Positions 22,070 to 32,690 of a stretch of 64,000 nucleotides of DNA are shown one piece after another (position 1 is the first letter of the stretch; each line of letters starts with the position of its first letter). Position numbers and translations under genes: made by a program. The notes beneath the pieces are model-generated. The model saw only the letters and a program-made list of their open reading frames with translations, did not search any database and had not been told where the DNA came from. The stretch is from Dactylorhiza incarnata. Lineage: Eukaryota; Streptophyta; Magnoliopsida; Asparagales; Orchidaceae. Location of the stretch: positions 8,412,001-8,476,000 of the forward strand of contig JAWHQI010000019.1 of the NCBI GenBank assembly GCA_033032865.1. The letters run 5' to 3'.

Positions 22070-22815
22070 TCGCGTTCATTTACAGCAACTGCCTCCGGGA
22101 AGAATGCTCATTTACACCAACTGCTTCCGGCCAGTACGCTCATTTATAACAAATGCCTCTGTATAACGTGCTCATTTACACCAACGGTATCTGAGCTGCA
22201 TGATCATTTATAGCAACTGCCTACTGGCATCATGCTAATTTATAACAACCGCCTGTGGGCAGTGCACTCATTTACCGCAATTGCCATCGGGCAGCGCACT
22301 CATTTACAGCAACCTCCTATGTGCAGAGCACTTATTTACAGCAACTGCCTTCGGGCAGCAAGCTCATTTGCACCAACCGCATCCAGGCAGTGTGTTCATT
22401 TACAGCAAATGCCTCCACACAATGTGCTCATATATAGCAATCGCTTCCACACAGCGCGCTTCTTTACATCAATCGCCTCAGGACAGTGTGCTCATTTACA
22501 GCAACCGCCTTTGGGCAGGGCGCTCATTTACAGGAACTACCTCTGGGTATCGCGCCCATTTACAACTACTACCTTCAGACAATGCGCTCATTTACATCAA
22601 CTGTCTCCGGGTAGCACATGCTCATTTACAGGAACTACCTATGGGCATCACACTCATTTACAACAACTACCTCTAGGTAGTGCGGTCATTTACTGTAACT
22701 GCCTCATGTTAGCGAGCTCATAATTACAACACCTGCCTCCGGGGAGTGAGCTCACAATTACAGCACCTGCCTCCTGGCAACGCGCTAACAATTATATCAA
22801 TCGCCAATGGGTGGG
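22070..22815. repeat. Minisatellite, about 23 units of 32 bp
   Basis: Diverged units with the core gctcatttacagcaactgcc followed by a variable 12-base tail such as tccgggcagcgc. The most regular part is 22100-22700, and units degenerate at both ends. Because 32 is not a multiple of three, the array reads through all three frames in turn, giving three overlapping ORFs (22232-22723, 22255-22437, 22281-22676) of repetitive peptide. I do not regard these as genes. Confidence 0.88.
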
Positions 22816-23289
22816 ATGCTTATAACCACACCATAAACGAGCGCCACCTTTTGGCATCATCAAACAATAAGTTCATAACAACTAACACAACATAATGGGT
22901 TAGTAGCTCAAACACTAACTCCCAACACCTGGGTAAATAGGCAAGTTCATAACCTCGCAAGTTGCAGAAATTCGCCCAATGGAGCACGAACACTAAAAAA
23001 TACACATCATAACAATTTCCGCGCTCATTTTCCACAAAAACGACCTCCAAAAATTGATGGCATTTAATGGGGTCCTCAAAATAAGTTTGATCGAACCAAA
23101 GATTTTTTGTCGCAATATCGACCGACTCACCAATACAACTTCAACGGGCCCATTCCCGCGGAATTTTGAGTCTGTTTGGTACCACCAAATGGATGACAGA
23201 ACACCTCGCACGTGGGAGGGGCCACCGGCACACTCCATCATGTGGACACATCCCCACGTGCACACAATCCTGTAGGGATATCAATCCAG
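22816..23289. other. Unassigned spacer between two minisatellites
   Basis: Moderately AT-rich, turning GC-rich after about 23140. I recognise no ORF of known type, LTR end or RNA gene here. Confidence 0.4.
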
Positions 23290-23938
23290 TGCACACTAGT
23301 GCATGAAAGCATCCATCCACACGCATGAGTGTGTGGGAGCGGCCCCGAGCACGCACCAACACGCAGGAACCCCTCTCAGGCATAGGGGGCCTCCCTTTCG
23401 CGAGCACCATCGGGCGGGAGCGCCACCCGCTAGCTCCAGCGTGTGGGGGCCCCCTCCAGCACGCACCAGTGCACGGGAGCCCCCCGCATCACCCAGAGCG
23501 CACCAAAGTGCGGGGGCCTCCCACCCACGTGCACCAGTGTACGGGAGTGCCCCCTCTGCGCACCAGCGTGTGGGAGAACCCCCCATGCAGACCAGGGCAT
23601 GATGGCATCCCTCCCCCACGCACCAGCACACATGTGCGCCTCCTGCGCGCACTAGCACGTAGGAGCCGGGAGCACCTCTCACACGCACTGGCGCATGAGG
23701 GCCTCACTACTCCGTATACTGGTGCACAGGGTCTTCCTCCAGCATGCACCAGTGCATAGGGGCAACCCTCTCGCATGTACCGGCATGTAGGGGCCTCCCT
23801 CCCGTGCTCACTGGCGCACGGGGGCCTCCCTCCCATGCACACCGGCACATGGGGGCTACACTCCCGGGCAGTGGGGTAGGGGTGGGGGGAGGGGGGTTCC
23901 CTCCTGAGCGCACCGGTGCATGGGGGCCTCACTCTCGC
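23290..23938. repeat. GC-rich minisatellite, units of about 31 bp
   Basis: Degenerate units of the form cgcaccagcgcatgggggcc plus a tail such as tccctccca, roughly 17-20 copies with length variation of 28-40 bp. All overlapping ORFs on both strands (for example 23296-23688 and 23325-23759) are products of this repeat. It is strikingly richer in G+C than its surroundings. Confidence 0.85.
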
Positions 23939-24183
23939 CTATAAAGTAAAAGATTACAAGATAGAAGTAAAGTAAGAGAAACTCTCCAAGAAATTCTGAA
24001 GGTGAAGACGAAGGCGATGTAGACGTTGGCGTTCTTGAAGTGTTCGTCCTTCATATAGAATATACGTTGTAGACCTTCTCCTTCAAAATCATCTTTAGAA
24101 CTTCATGTTAGCCCAATGGAGATCTCTCAATTGTTGTAGATGAGCCTCTTTCAAAAGTATTTGTTATTCTCTAACCAAGAGAT
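23939..24183. other. Unassigned short spacer left of element L
   Basis: Ordinary mixed sequence ending in aagagat before the L LTR. Nothing recognisable. Confidence 0.4.
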
Positions 24184-25269
24184 TGTTGGGTTTTTCTAGA
24201 ACCATACATCATATGTAGGCGCAGCGGAAAAAAAACAGAATAACCCAAAAGAATTTGGATCGGGCCATGAATATTGAATCAAGAAGTTAACAAAATTGCT
24301 AGGTATGAAAATTACCTTTGCGGAGTTGGATCAAATCCAACCTAGATGCTCCAAGAAGAAGATTCCTGTCGGCGGCAAAGAGAGTTCTGACGTAGAATTT
24401 TGTCTACGTCTCTACAGAGGTCCACACGAGCCGGGAAAATGCCAAATCACGTCGCACACAACTCAGAAGGGAAAACAACTGCACCTTGCACTTCCACGGA
24501 CTGCTAGATCCGCTTCAGGAAGAACAGCAATGGAGACAATCGTCGGAGAGGAGATCTGCGGAGGCGCGGCGGAACTCTTCCGTCTAGGGTTCGGGCGGAA
24601 CTCTTCCGTCGGCTCCTCTTATTTATCGAAATGAAAGTGATCCAATGAACACTTAAAACCGGTTCTATTTATACCCGAAGTATAAAAAGACCTAGAGAAA
24701 TCGCTATCCGCAGTCCATACTGAAGTTTGGGGTTTCTGTAACAATTCGTCGGGATTCCACGGAACAATCCGACGAATTCCGACGAATCATATCAGATGGC
24801 AACATTTGCCGAGTAAGGATCTCTGTAACAATTCGTCGGGATTCCATGGAACAATCCGACGAATCCGACGAATTCCGACGAATCATATCAGACGGCAACA
24901 TTTGCCGAGTTAAGGATCTCTGTAACAATTCGTCGGGATTCCACAGAACAATCCGACGAATCCGACGGCAACATTTGCCGAGTTAGAGATCTCTGTAACA
25001 ATTCGTCGGGATTACACGGAACAATCCGATGAATCCGACGAATCATATCTGACGAATTCCGACGAATTCTATCCGTGTAAACCCGATGAATTCAGACAGC
25101 AACATTTGCTGGACCTCCCCCATTCTATATGGTGATTGGTAACCTTTACCAACACAGTCAATCTTCCATCTTCTCCACATGCTCTTATGTGCGACCCTGC
25201 AGGCTCATATCGCGTTGGCAGTGACATTACATGTTTGACCACTTCTAGATCATAATGGTAACTCCAACA
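24184..25269 (-). repeat. 3' LTR of element L with internal tandem repeat
   Basis: 1,086 bp, begins tgttgggttt and ends actccaaca; the six terminal bases are inverted repeats (tgttgg/ccaaca). TATA-like tataaatag on the minus strand at 24665-24673. From about 24736 to 25110 it carries about four copies of a unit of roughly 90-100 bp built from attcgtcggg, acaatccgacgaa and ggcaacatttgccgag. Confidence 0.88.
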
Positions 25270-26245
25270 GTCTCCCACTTGATCTTGAAAGTATCAAACA
25301 AAAACCTCACAAACAATGAGCGGCATCTAGCAATGCATCATTGCTCCCCAAGCAATAAGAGTTCATAACTCATAAGCCTTTATGACCAATGTTCCAGCGT
25401 TGTCTTTGTCCCTTTGTCCCTTACATCCGGAAGGAACTAGAGGCATGGACCGTGTCACCCTCTTTATAGCTCAATCCAAGTTTCTTGATCTAGAACGGAC
25501 TTCCAGAGAATGGTGAGCTCAATATCACATATTGACTCAACCAAGCATGGCCATGCATTTCTCAGTCCAATTCCATCAAGGGGCCCATGGATGCAACTCC
25601 TGTTATATAGGAGGACAAATCCCATATCTGCTCACACCCAAACACCCAAATGATTCGTAACGTACCCAACGACCACCCTTATCATCAACCTTCTTCAAGG
25701 AAGACTTTAGTTGACATCAAAGCACGCTCTTCCTCACTCGATGAATGCTGTGACTTCAGGTCAAAGGACCACAACACCATTGTCAAATGAGACCTACTTG
25801 TGACACTTTTAAGTAACAATCCACAAAGTAGTCTCAGGTTGGGTCTGTCCAGTACAACTTGTTCACTAACAAGTACCCACGTGATGACTTGATATCACAA
25901 TATCATGACCTGTGAGAACGGGTCATCAGTCAACACACAGGCTTGTCTTAATGTATCATCATCACCCTTAGCTTCTACGATGATACCTCGACCAGGGATC
26001 TTTTAAGAATGAAGCTTCAAAATCATAGTCTCTCACATTCAAGTCACGTACTTGATGTCCTATGGAAGCGAACATTCTAAGGGTATTTATCACGAATTTT
26101 ATTCTAGCATATAGAAACAGTATATCATAATAAAAGAACTTGCCATTAATTGTAAAAAGAAATAATTGGTACACTATTCATCATATGAATAATAAACAGC
26201 CAACAGAATATATAAATATCTTATATGCAACCCACAAGAGTCCCA
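25270..26245 (-). other. Non-coding 3' region and PPT of element L
   Basis: The minus strand reads gatcaagtgggagac at 25270-25284 directly before the LTR, the usual copia PPT. The rest, about 960 bp, has no ORF of note and separates RNase H from the PPT. Confidence 0.65.
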
Positions 26246-26499
26246 CTAGAGTTGATCACTCAGGTATCGTATACCCATTGATCTAGTATGACCATCATGC
26301 TTTCTCTGCGCAAGAGGCTTTGTCAGTGGATCTGTAATATTCTCCTCAGTCGGCACTCTGCAAATATTCACATCTCCTCGTTCGACAATCTCACGAATAA
26401 GATGGAACCGCCGAAGTATGTGCTTGGAGCGCTGATAGGATTTAGGTTCCTTAGATTGTGCAATTGCACCATTGTTATCACAGTAGAGAACTACGGGAT
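26246..26499 (-). pseudogene. RNase H C-terminus of element L, truncated
   Basis: An uninterrupted 84-codon frame ending in TAG at 26246-26248. It shows VVLYCDNNGAIAQ with the catalytic Asp, KHILRRFHLIREIVERGD, and a tail TDPLTKPLAQRKHDGHTRSM, all typical of copia RNase H. No stops or shifts are seen within it, so the damage here is truncation rather than point decay. Everything upstream is lost at the junction with the K-type LTR scrap. Confidence 0.85.
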
Positions 26500-26562
26500 T
26501 GTGTCAGACCGCGCGGTCTCCCCCCAGATCGCCAACTCCACAACTCCCACTTCAACATTTTC
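26500..26562. repeat. Fragment of a K-family LTR end
   Basis: About 63 bp ending cacttcaacattttcaaca, with gaccgcgcggtctc, matching the right-hand end of the K LTRs. Its left part is missing and it abuts L RNase H without a TSD, so it marks a deletion or recombination junction. Confidence 0.75.
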
Positions 26563-27166
26563 AACAGATTCTGCTTTGCTAAAGAAGATTATCAAAGTTT
26601 TTCAGTTCAAGTTCAAGTTCAGATTCCAGTTACAGTTGAAGTAACAGATAAAGTTTATTTGGTGAAGTCACCTCCAACTTAAGTTCCAAAATTATTCAAA
26701 AGCTATAGTTCCTTATACAGCTCAAATAAACAAAGCCAAAGCAGAAGGCAAGGATTTCTCTCAGTACTCTACAATGTCTGAATTTAGAAAGCAATAATTT
26801 GAAATGTACAACTCAAGACACCTATTCAATGCTAAAGATTATTTAAGGTTGCACCCAGCAGCAGTGGTTCCTCATACATCATCTCAAACCCTGTTGGAAG
26901 CTAATGATCTTTGCATGAGTGAAAGAGAATCAGAGAATCCAAATAGGCAAATCATTTTCAAGCATTCTTCAAAGTGAAAGAGTAAAGCTCCAGTTTGTTT
27001 GATATTTGCAAATTCTGATTACAGTGTAAATATTTCTAAACTCAGGGTGATATATTTTCTATCTGCTGAAATGATTTAAAATTCTGTCAGATATTTATGC
27101 TCTGTGTTTTGCAATTTGTTTGTTTAAATTTTGTCAAATAGTGTCCTAACCCAAATAGGGGGAGAT
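26563..27166 (+). pseudogene. 3' internal part of Sirevirus C: decayed env-position remnant and PPT
   Basis: Upstream of the C LTR a broken reading frame is visible around 26700-26980 (NKAKAEGKDFSQYS, then YNSRHLFNAKDYLRLHP and SERESENPNRQIIF), interrupted by several stops. By position, between pol and the 3' LTR, it corresponds to the extra ORF seen in A and D, but I see no clear similarity to them. It ends at the PPT aaatagggggagat (27153-27166), touching the LTR. Confidence 0.5.
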
Positions 27167-28024
27167 TGTTGGAACAACCCAATTACTGATTAGGGCTAGG
27201 ATCACTATATGTTGATTAGGACTCAAGTTGACCCCATTGTATAGTCTAAGAGTCAAGGCTTAAGTGTGTCTGAGTAGATAGAACTTAGGAAAATTCCAAG
27301 TCTCTGCATTCGACGAAATCCAGTCTGCGTTCGACAAACTCTTTCCTGGGTTCGACGAACGGTGTGTTTCAGTTCGACAAACTCCCTTCTCAGCTCGACA
27401 AATTCAGTTCTCCAGACAGCTTATCAGATTATCTCTCAGTTCGATGAACTCCAGTTTGAGATCGACGAACTCCAGATTGTGTTTGACGAACTAATTCAGT
27501 TCGACGAACTCCAGATTCAGTTTGACGAACTCAACTTTCAGTTCGATGAACTCAGCTATTCAGCTCGACGAATTTTCTCCTCAGCTCAAAATTTCTGATG
27601 GATCAGTGTTCTATTTTCTCTGAACTCAGATTGACTAATCAGCAACGGATTTATCCTATTATTTGGACTTATTCACTTATCAGAAAAGTCAAGATTGGAC
27701 CTTTCCTTTTATTATTCCTTTCCATTCTTTTCTATCGAGAAAGTAGTCATTTGACATATTGGAAAAAGATACTCTTATGGAAAAGGAAAAGGAATTAATA
27801 ATTATTGCTTAATCAGATTGCAGTTCCAAGAGATATCTTTTCAGAAATATATTCCTTATCCAGAAGATTTGAATTTCAAATCAGTGATATATTGTCTAAG
27901 CAAAAGAAAGATCAGTAAGAAGACAGAAAGAATAAAGAAGTATCAGTCGAGAGAGAAATACAAAATGTTTACAAGAATTACAGAGTTCATCCTCAACAAC
28001 AACATTCTCATTCTCTGAGAACAT

Positions 28025-29571
28025 TGATGCGCAAATCCAACACACCACTATAGATGGTGGCTAGACTGCGACACGACACGGCAGTGTACCGATCGTTCAA
28101 GTAATATAAAACAAGGAGTAATCCCCGAGTATCGAATCTCAAAGGAACACAGTAAGGTGGAGTTTATTATCGAGGAAGGACTTGAGATTGAAGTCCTTTC
28201 GAGAGGATGGATGCGGAAATGGGGGATTTGGTTTTTGGATAATAAAATAAAATATTACAACTACTCCTATGCAATGCCGCTATGCAATGCTTCGCTTGGC
28301 GGAATGGAGACTAGGCAGGCCTTGAACGCGCTGCGTCGCAAGGGCTGATGGGCGAGTAAGCAAACGGATCGAACTATGCAGGCCTTGAGCGCGCTGCTTC
28401 GTTAGGCGGGATGGAATACACGGGCCGCTATGCCACGCCTCGGTGGGCGGATGGGCGAATAGGCTAATGGAATGAGGGTCGTCGGCACCTCATCGACAAG
28501 CATGCCACTAGCAATTGCTAGTGGGCACGGTGGAGGAGTGGAAAATGGATGGGGGCGCACCTCAATAACACAAATGAACTAAATAATTCCATAAACATGA
28601 AATAAACAATAATAAACATGGTTCATAGCATTCATCATCTAAATAAAGAGATTACAACAAATATAACCACACAAGTAGAAGAAAAAGGCAAGAGATACGA
28701 CCGAATCCGGAGTCTTGTTGTAGATTCACGGTAGGAAGCACCGGGTTGTCAATCCGCGTCCTAACTCGGTCCCAACTGTCGTCCGGGGTAGAGGAGGTCT
28801 GTCACACCTCCCAATGGACCCGTCTTCTCCAGCGATTTACAATCCGGCCACGTCGGATGCAAAGAACTTCTTCCTTGGCGATCAATGTAAGTGTAGAATC
28901 CTTTGCTTTAAGCCCTTGGATGATGGAGGAGGCCTAGGGGGTGAAAAACTGTGAAAAGGGCGAAAAACGGCGGACTGAACGGCGTTCCAATGCGTGATCC
29001 CCGACCTAATTCGCGAGCAGGGCATTATATAGGCGCTGAATTAAACAGGGCGCACGGTCATTTGCGCACGACCAGTGGTCGTGCGCACTAGAATTCTGCG
29101 ATCGTGCGCCTGACTAGACGGAGCCTGCAAGGGAAGAAATTTATAAAATACATGTTCGCACGACCAGTGGCGCACGACCAGTGGTCGTGCGCACTATCGT
29201 AAGTGGTCGTGCGATAAGCCAGACAGAACTCATTAAAAGGGGTGTTAAGTGCGCACGATCAATGGCGCACGACCAGTGGTCGTGCGCAATAGAACCAGTG
29301 ATCGTGCGCAGTGTTCTTGTGCAGAATTGTACCGGGAACACCTGCACGACTCCTGTTCCAGCGTATAACACCAATCTAGCCACTGAAGATGGCACTTAAC
29401 AAAGCATGAAAACTAGTAACGAAGGTAAACAAGAGATATCACCAAAATGGGCCAAAAGTGCACCTAGCATAGAATGATCAATATGAACTATAACAGGGCT
29501 AAAGTGCGGTGAAATGACTAAATAAATGGCCCAGATGAGTCCATAAAAGTGTATATGATCAGGACTCATCA
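28025..29571 (-). repeat. 3' LTR of element G
   Basis: Begins tgatgcgcaa and ends aggactcatca. TATA-like site tatataa on the minus strand at 29025-29031. Three near-perfect palindromes with 11-base arms gcgcacgacca and tggtcgtgcgc around one central g lie at 29064-29086, 29170-29192 and 29265-29287. Confidence 0.93.
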
Positions 29572-31328
29572 CACCCCCAGACTTACCTGTTTGCGCGTCC
29601 CGAGCAAACGAATCCGGCGGAGTGTGAAAACAGTAGTTAACATAGAGAATTACACAAAGGAGTACGGTGCGAAGTAACATATGCATGCGAGTAGAAATTC
29701 TAGTAAAAAGAGATTCTAACTATGCCAGCTAGTTTACATAAGTATTAGAGCGTAAGTACAGATTTAGTTATACTCAGTTGGTGAATTTATGAAGAATTCG
29801 CACGATCATGCCCAGTGTGAAAGTAACAAGACACTAAGGCGGGTCTTGCACAAGATCGGGGTTTAGGAATAACTCCGCTGAAATCCATCAACATCGTGAA
29901 CCATACGCTCGCCCGGTCACACTCTCTCCACGGCGCTAGCACTCTCATGAGATAAATCAATAGGACTTTAGGATTAAGTTGGGGCTTAGGTTACGGTATG
30001 ATATTCAAATTTAAACACGATGGCTACGCAACCCATGTAAGCTAACGGAACGCTGCACCACACAGAACCAAAAACAACGCTCGTGTGACACACCCCCAGA
30101 CTTATCATGAAAACTAGGTGTGCACACGGCCTACTTCACAATCACCAACAAATTTTCTATTTAGCTCGGGAGGAGTTCTTTTCAATATACTTTTTCCAGA
30201 TTTTTTTTTTCTTCTCTTTTTTTTTACAAAATACTTTTCTTCTTTTACTTATCCCCCAGTTGGTACAATTTCAGCGAAATGGCGTTAATTTCCCCTTCTC
30301 AACACGACGAGTCCATACATCACAACAAATTGAGAATTATGAGCGCAGTTAAACAGCAATTTGGTTGCGGGTGTAGGATAAGCTTTGGGATTTGGTGGAT
30401 GAAGAGGAGCTGGACAAAGGATTGGTAGGCACAAATTTGTCTTACAAAGGTGAGCGAAAAGGACATGGAACGACAAGGCTCAAACTAGCCAAAAGGTGGC
30501 CTGCATCACGTTTAACTCGACGAGTCGCTCTCGCCCATGCTTCGAGAGTCGCTTGGGGCAAGTTCTTAGCCCACGAGAAAGATAAACCTTCCTCCCGACT
30601 CGAGCAACACATGACTAGTGCTCGTACACACACAACACCGGGTTATCGTTAATTTCATTCACATTCACCATTTGAGTATAATAAATCTAAAACTACGCAA
30701 AAATACTAATCATAAATTAAATGCATAGAAATAATCTAATTTTACTCAAATTCTATCGTAGCATGCGGATGCGACTAGAACTCTGCTCGAGTCAACATCG
30801 CGCTCCTAATAGTAATTCCTAAGTTAACATCCTATTTCATACTCCAACCAAAACAATTCATTCGGAAACAAAACAAATAGGTAAGCGCGCACTCAAGCGG
30901 GTGCAGTGGTGTGCAATGAAAATAAACTAAACATCTTTCCATAAACTAAAATATAAATACTTCTAGTATGCAAATGAGATGTGCACGTGCAGTGGGTAAC
31001 ATATAACGGCTCTCCCCCAGACTTAATCTAAACAATACAACATAATGATATGACAGTGAAAATCAAAATCGAAAGCTAGGGAAGAAGTTACCCAATGCTC
31101 AGCAAGTGAGCATACCAGAAGGTGCGTGGAAATCTGAAGCAAACCCGCCATTCAGAATTTGCAATGAGTACCTGCAGGGGTGAGCTCCACAAAAACAACA
31201 GAAAAAGACAAACTAAAATAAACTACAGCTAACTAAACATGATTAGAAGAAATAAAAATGCAGGAAAAGTAAGATAACTACTGGGGTTATTGTCCTCCCA
31301 GCACGACTTATTCAAATTGAAAACAGTT
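29572..31328 (-). other. 3' interior of element G, non-coding, with repeated PPT-like tracts
   Basis: No supported ORF. The word cccccagactta (taagtctggggg in the element sense) occurs at 29574-29585 beside the 3' LTR, at 30093-30104 and at 31014-31025. The first is the functional PPT by position. Short poly-T and AT-rich stretches lie between. Confidence 0.7.
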
Positions 31329-32469
31329 CTAGCTAATGGGTCTATGAAAAGAGAAGTGCACAGGTAACTGTTCTAATATGCGTGTCGGTAGCGGGTACCG
31401 ATACGGCAATAGAACAGTCACGCCTCTACCCGAATATAAATAATACCTGCTCGTCACAGGTAGAGGGAATAAAAAATAAGAAGAGGAGGAATCCTCACTC
31501 AACTCACCAAAACTATCCTTGCCCAGCAAGGTATCATCTCCAGGGAGGCAGCAGGAGGAGATGGAAATGAGTGGAGCTTCCTCTACGGAGGGGGGATCAA
31601 CCTCCTCACATATGAGGATACACTCATCATTGACTTGGGCAATATGCACCAAATCCTCCTGGGGTACCTGTGAATCCTCAACCTGCACAGGCTCGGATGA
31701 CGAGGGGGGATCGAGAAATAAAGAAGACGAAGAACATAAATAAACATCAATCGGGGGAGTGATCCCGGTCTCACTCCCATCAGGTTGGGGAAGTAAAATA
31801 ATGTTGGCATTGTCATCAATGCCGCAAGGTTCAGCGGGATCGACAGTGGCCATGCCCAAGATTTGGACTTCCTCCACCGGTGTTGAGGAAAGCTCCTCTT
31901 CACCTAGAAGGTTGTCCTCCTCCATAGGAGCAGGCATAACACATAAATTGCCAGCCTCATCCCGCAACACATCCTCAACAATGTTGTCAGAGACGAAAGT
32001 AGTATGCACAACAGGGGGAGGAATAGTGCTCGGATAAAAGTCGAGCACCGATTCCTCACAAAGAATCGAATCCACTAGAGGTGGTGGATGCACTGGGAGA
32101 ATAGGCTCAGCAATGTCGGTGCATAGATCAACTGCACATCCGGTGACCGTGTCCATGCCATACCCTTCAAGATGCGAAGGTGACAAAGACACATAACCGG
32201 ATGTTGAAGGTGTGCCGCCAGAGTTAGGAGTTGGGACGATCCGGATATCCGACTCGTCGTCTTCGTCCAATTGGCGAAAAGAAGTACGATGGTAAAGGCT
32301 CAGCAGAGTAGCCATAAGACTTACGCGCACCATATGGAGTACCAGACGAAGTCGGTGCTCCATATGCTGGGCTATAAGAATTATGCCTACTATTCTCCGT
32401 AGGGCATTCATCACTAGAGTGGGAGGTAGCGCCACACCAACGGCAACGGAAATTGAGATGTGCCCACAT
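31329..32469 (-). pseudogene. Gag-like zinc-knuckle ORF of element G, frameshifted
   Basis: The likely start is the ATG at 32469, with the first 50-60 codons in that frame. They include one zinc knuckle, CRWCGATSHSSDEC (CX2CX4HX4C), followed by a Ser/Tyr/Pro-rich stretch. A one-base shift near 32290, in a T-rich stretch, moves the rest into the frame that runs to 31329: an acidic, proline- and serine-rich domain of about 300 residues starting near RQLDEDDESDIR, without recognisable catalytic motifs. The second frame is also open upstream to 32714, but that extension is antisense-like filler crossing the primer site. A knuckle at the very N-terminus followed by an acidic tail is unlike ordinary Gag, so the protein may be a reduced nucleic-acid-binding factor. 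Its function is unknown. Confidence 0.6.
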
Positions 32470-32670
32470 AGTGTGAAGATAAAACGATTCAAAAAGAAGA
32501 ACACTATTGTGCGAAATACTACACCTAACAAAAATTTACTAAAGCAACCTACTATAAAACAAGAAAATGGAATAAAGAGAACAGAAATAAAATAAAAGAT
32601 GCGATAAACAAATGGAAGGGCTTCTCTCTCAGATTCTCCCTCTCCAGAAAACTCACACGACTGTGTTCCT

Positions 32671-32684
32671 CGGCAACGGCGCCA
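32671..32684 (-). promoter_or_regulatory. Primer-binding site of element G (tRNA-Asp)
   Basis: The minus strand reads tggcgccgttgccg, matching the complement of the 3' end of plant tRNA-Asp (ending cggcaacggcgcca), with a short spacer to the LTR. Confidence 0.85.
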
Positions 32685-32690
32685 AAAACT

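Larger units (their letters stand above)
24184..26499 (-). mobile_element. 3' end of copia element L, minus strand, truncated
   Basis: Consists of a 3' LTR (24184-25269), a PPT, about 960 bp of non-coding 3' sequence and the last 85 codons of RNase H. The RNase H frame is cut at about 26499, where a scrap of a K-type LTR begins. The element is a copia type distinct from both the Sireviruses and K. Its 5' part is missing from the window. Confidence 0.85.

Noticed and set aside
22232..22723. 163-codon ORF with repeated peptide
   Set aside because: Entirely produced by the 32-bp tandem array, and equally open in the other two frames.
22070..22815. CRISPR-like array (32-bp periodicity)
   Set aside because: Units are contiguous diverged tandem copies without distinct spacers, and the context is a plant genome.
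23296..23932. Several overlapping ORFs of 67-147 codons on both strands
   Set aside because: GC-rich tandem repeat with few stop codons in any frame; no known protein motif.
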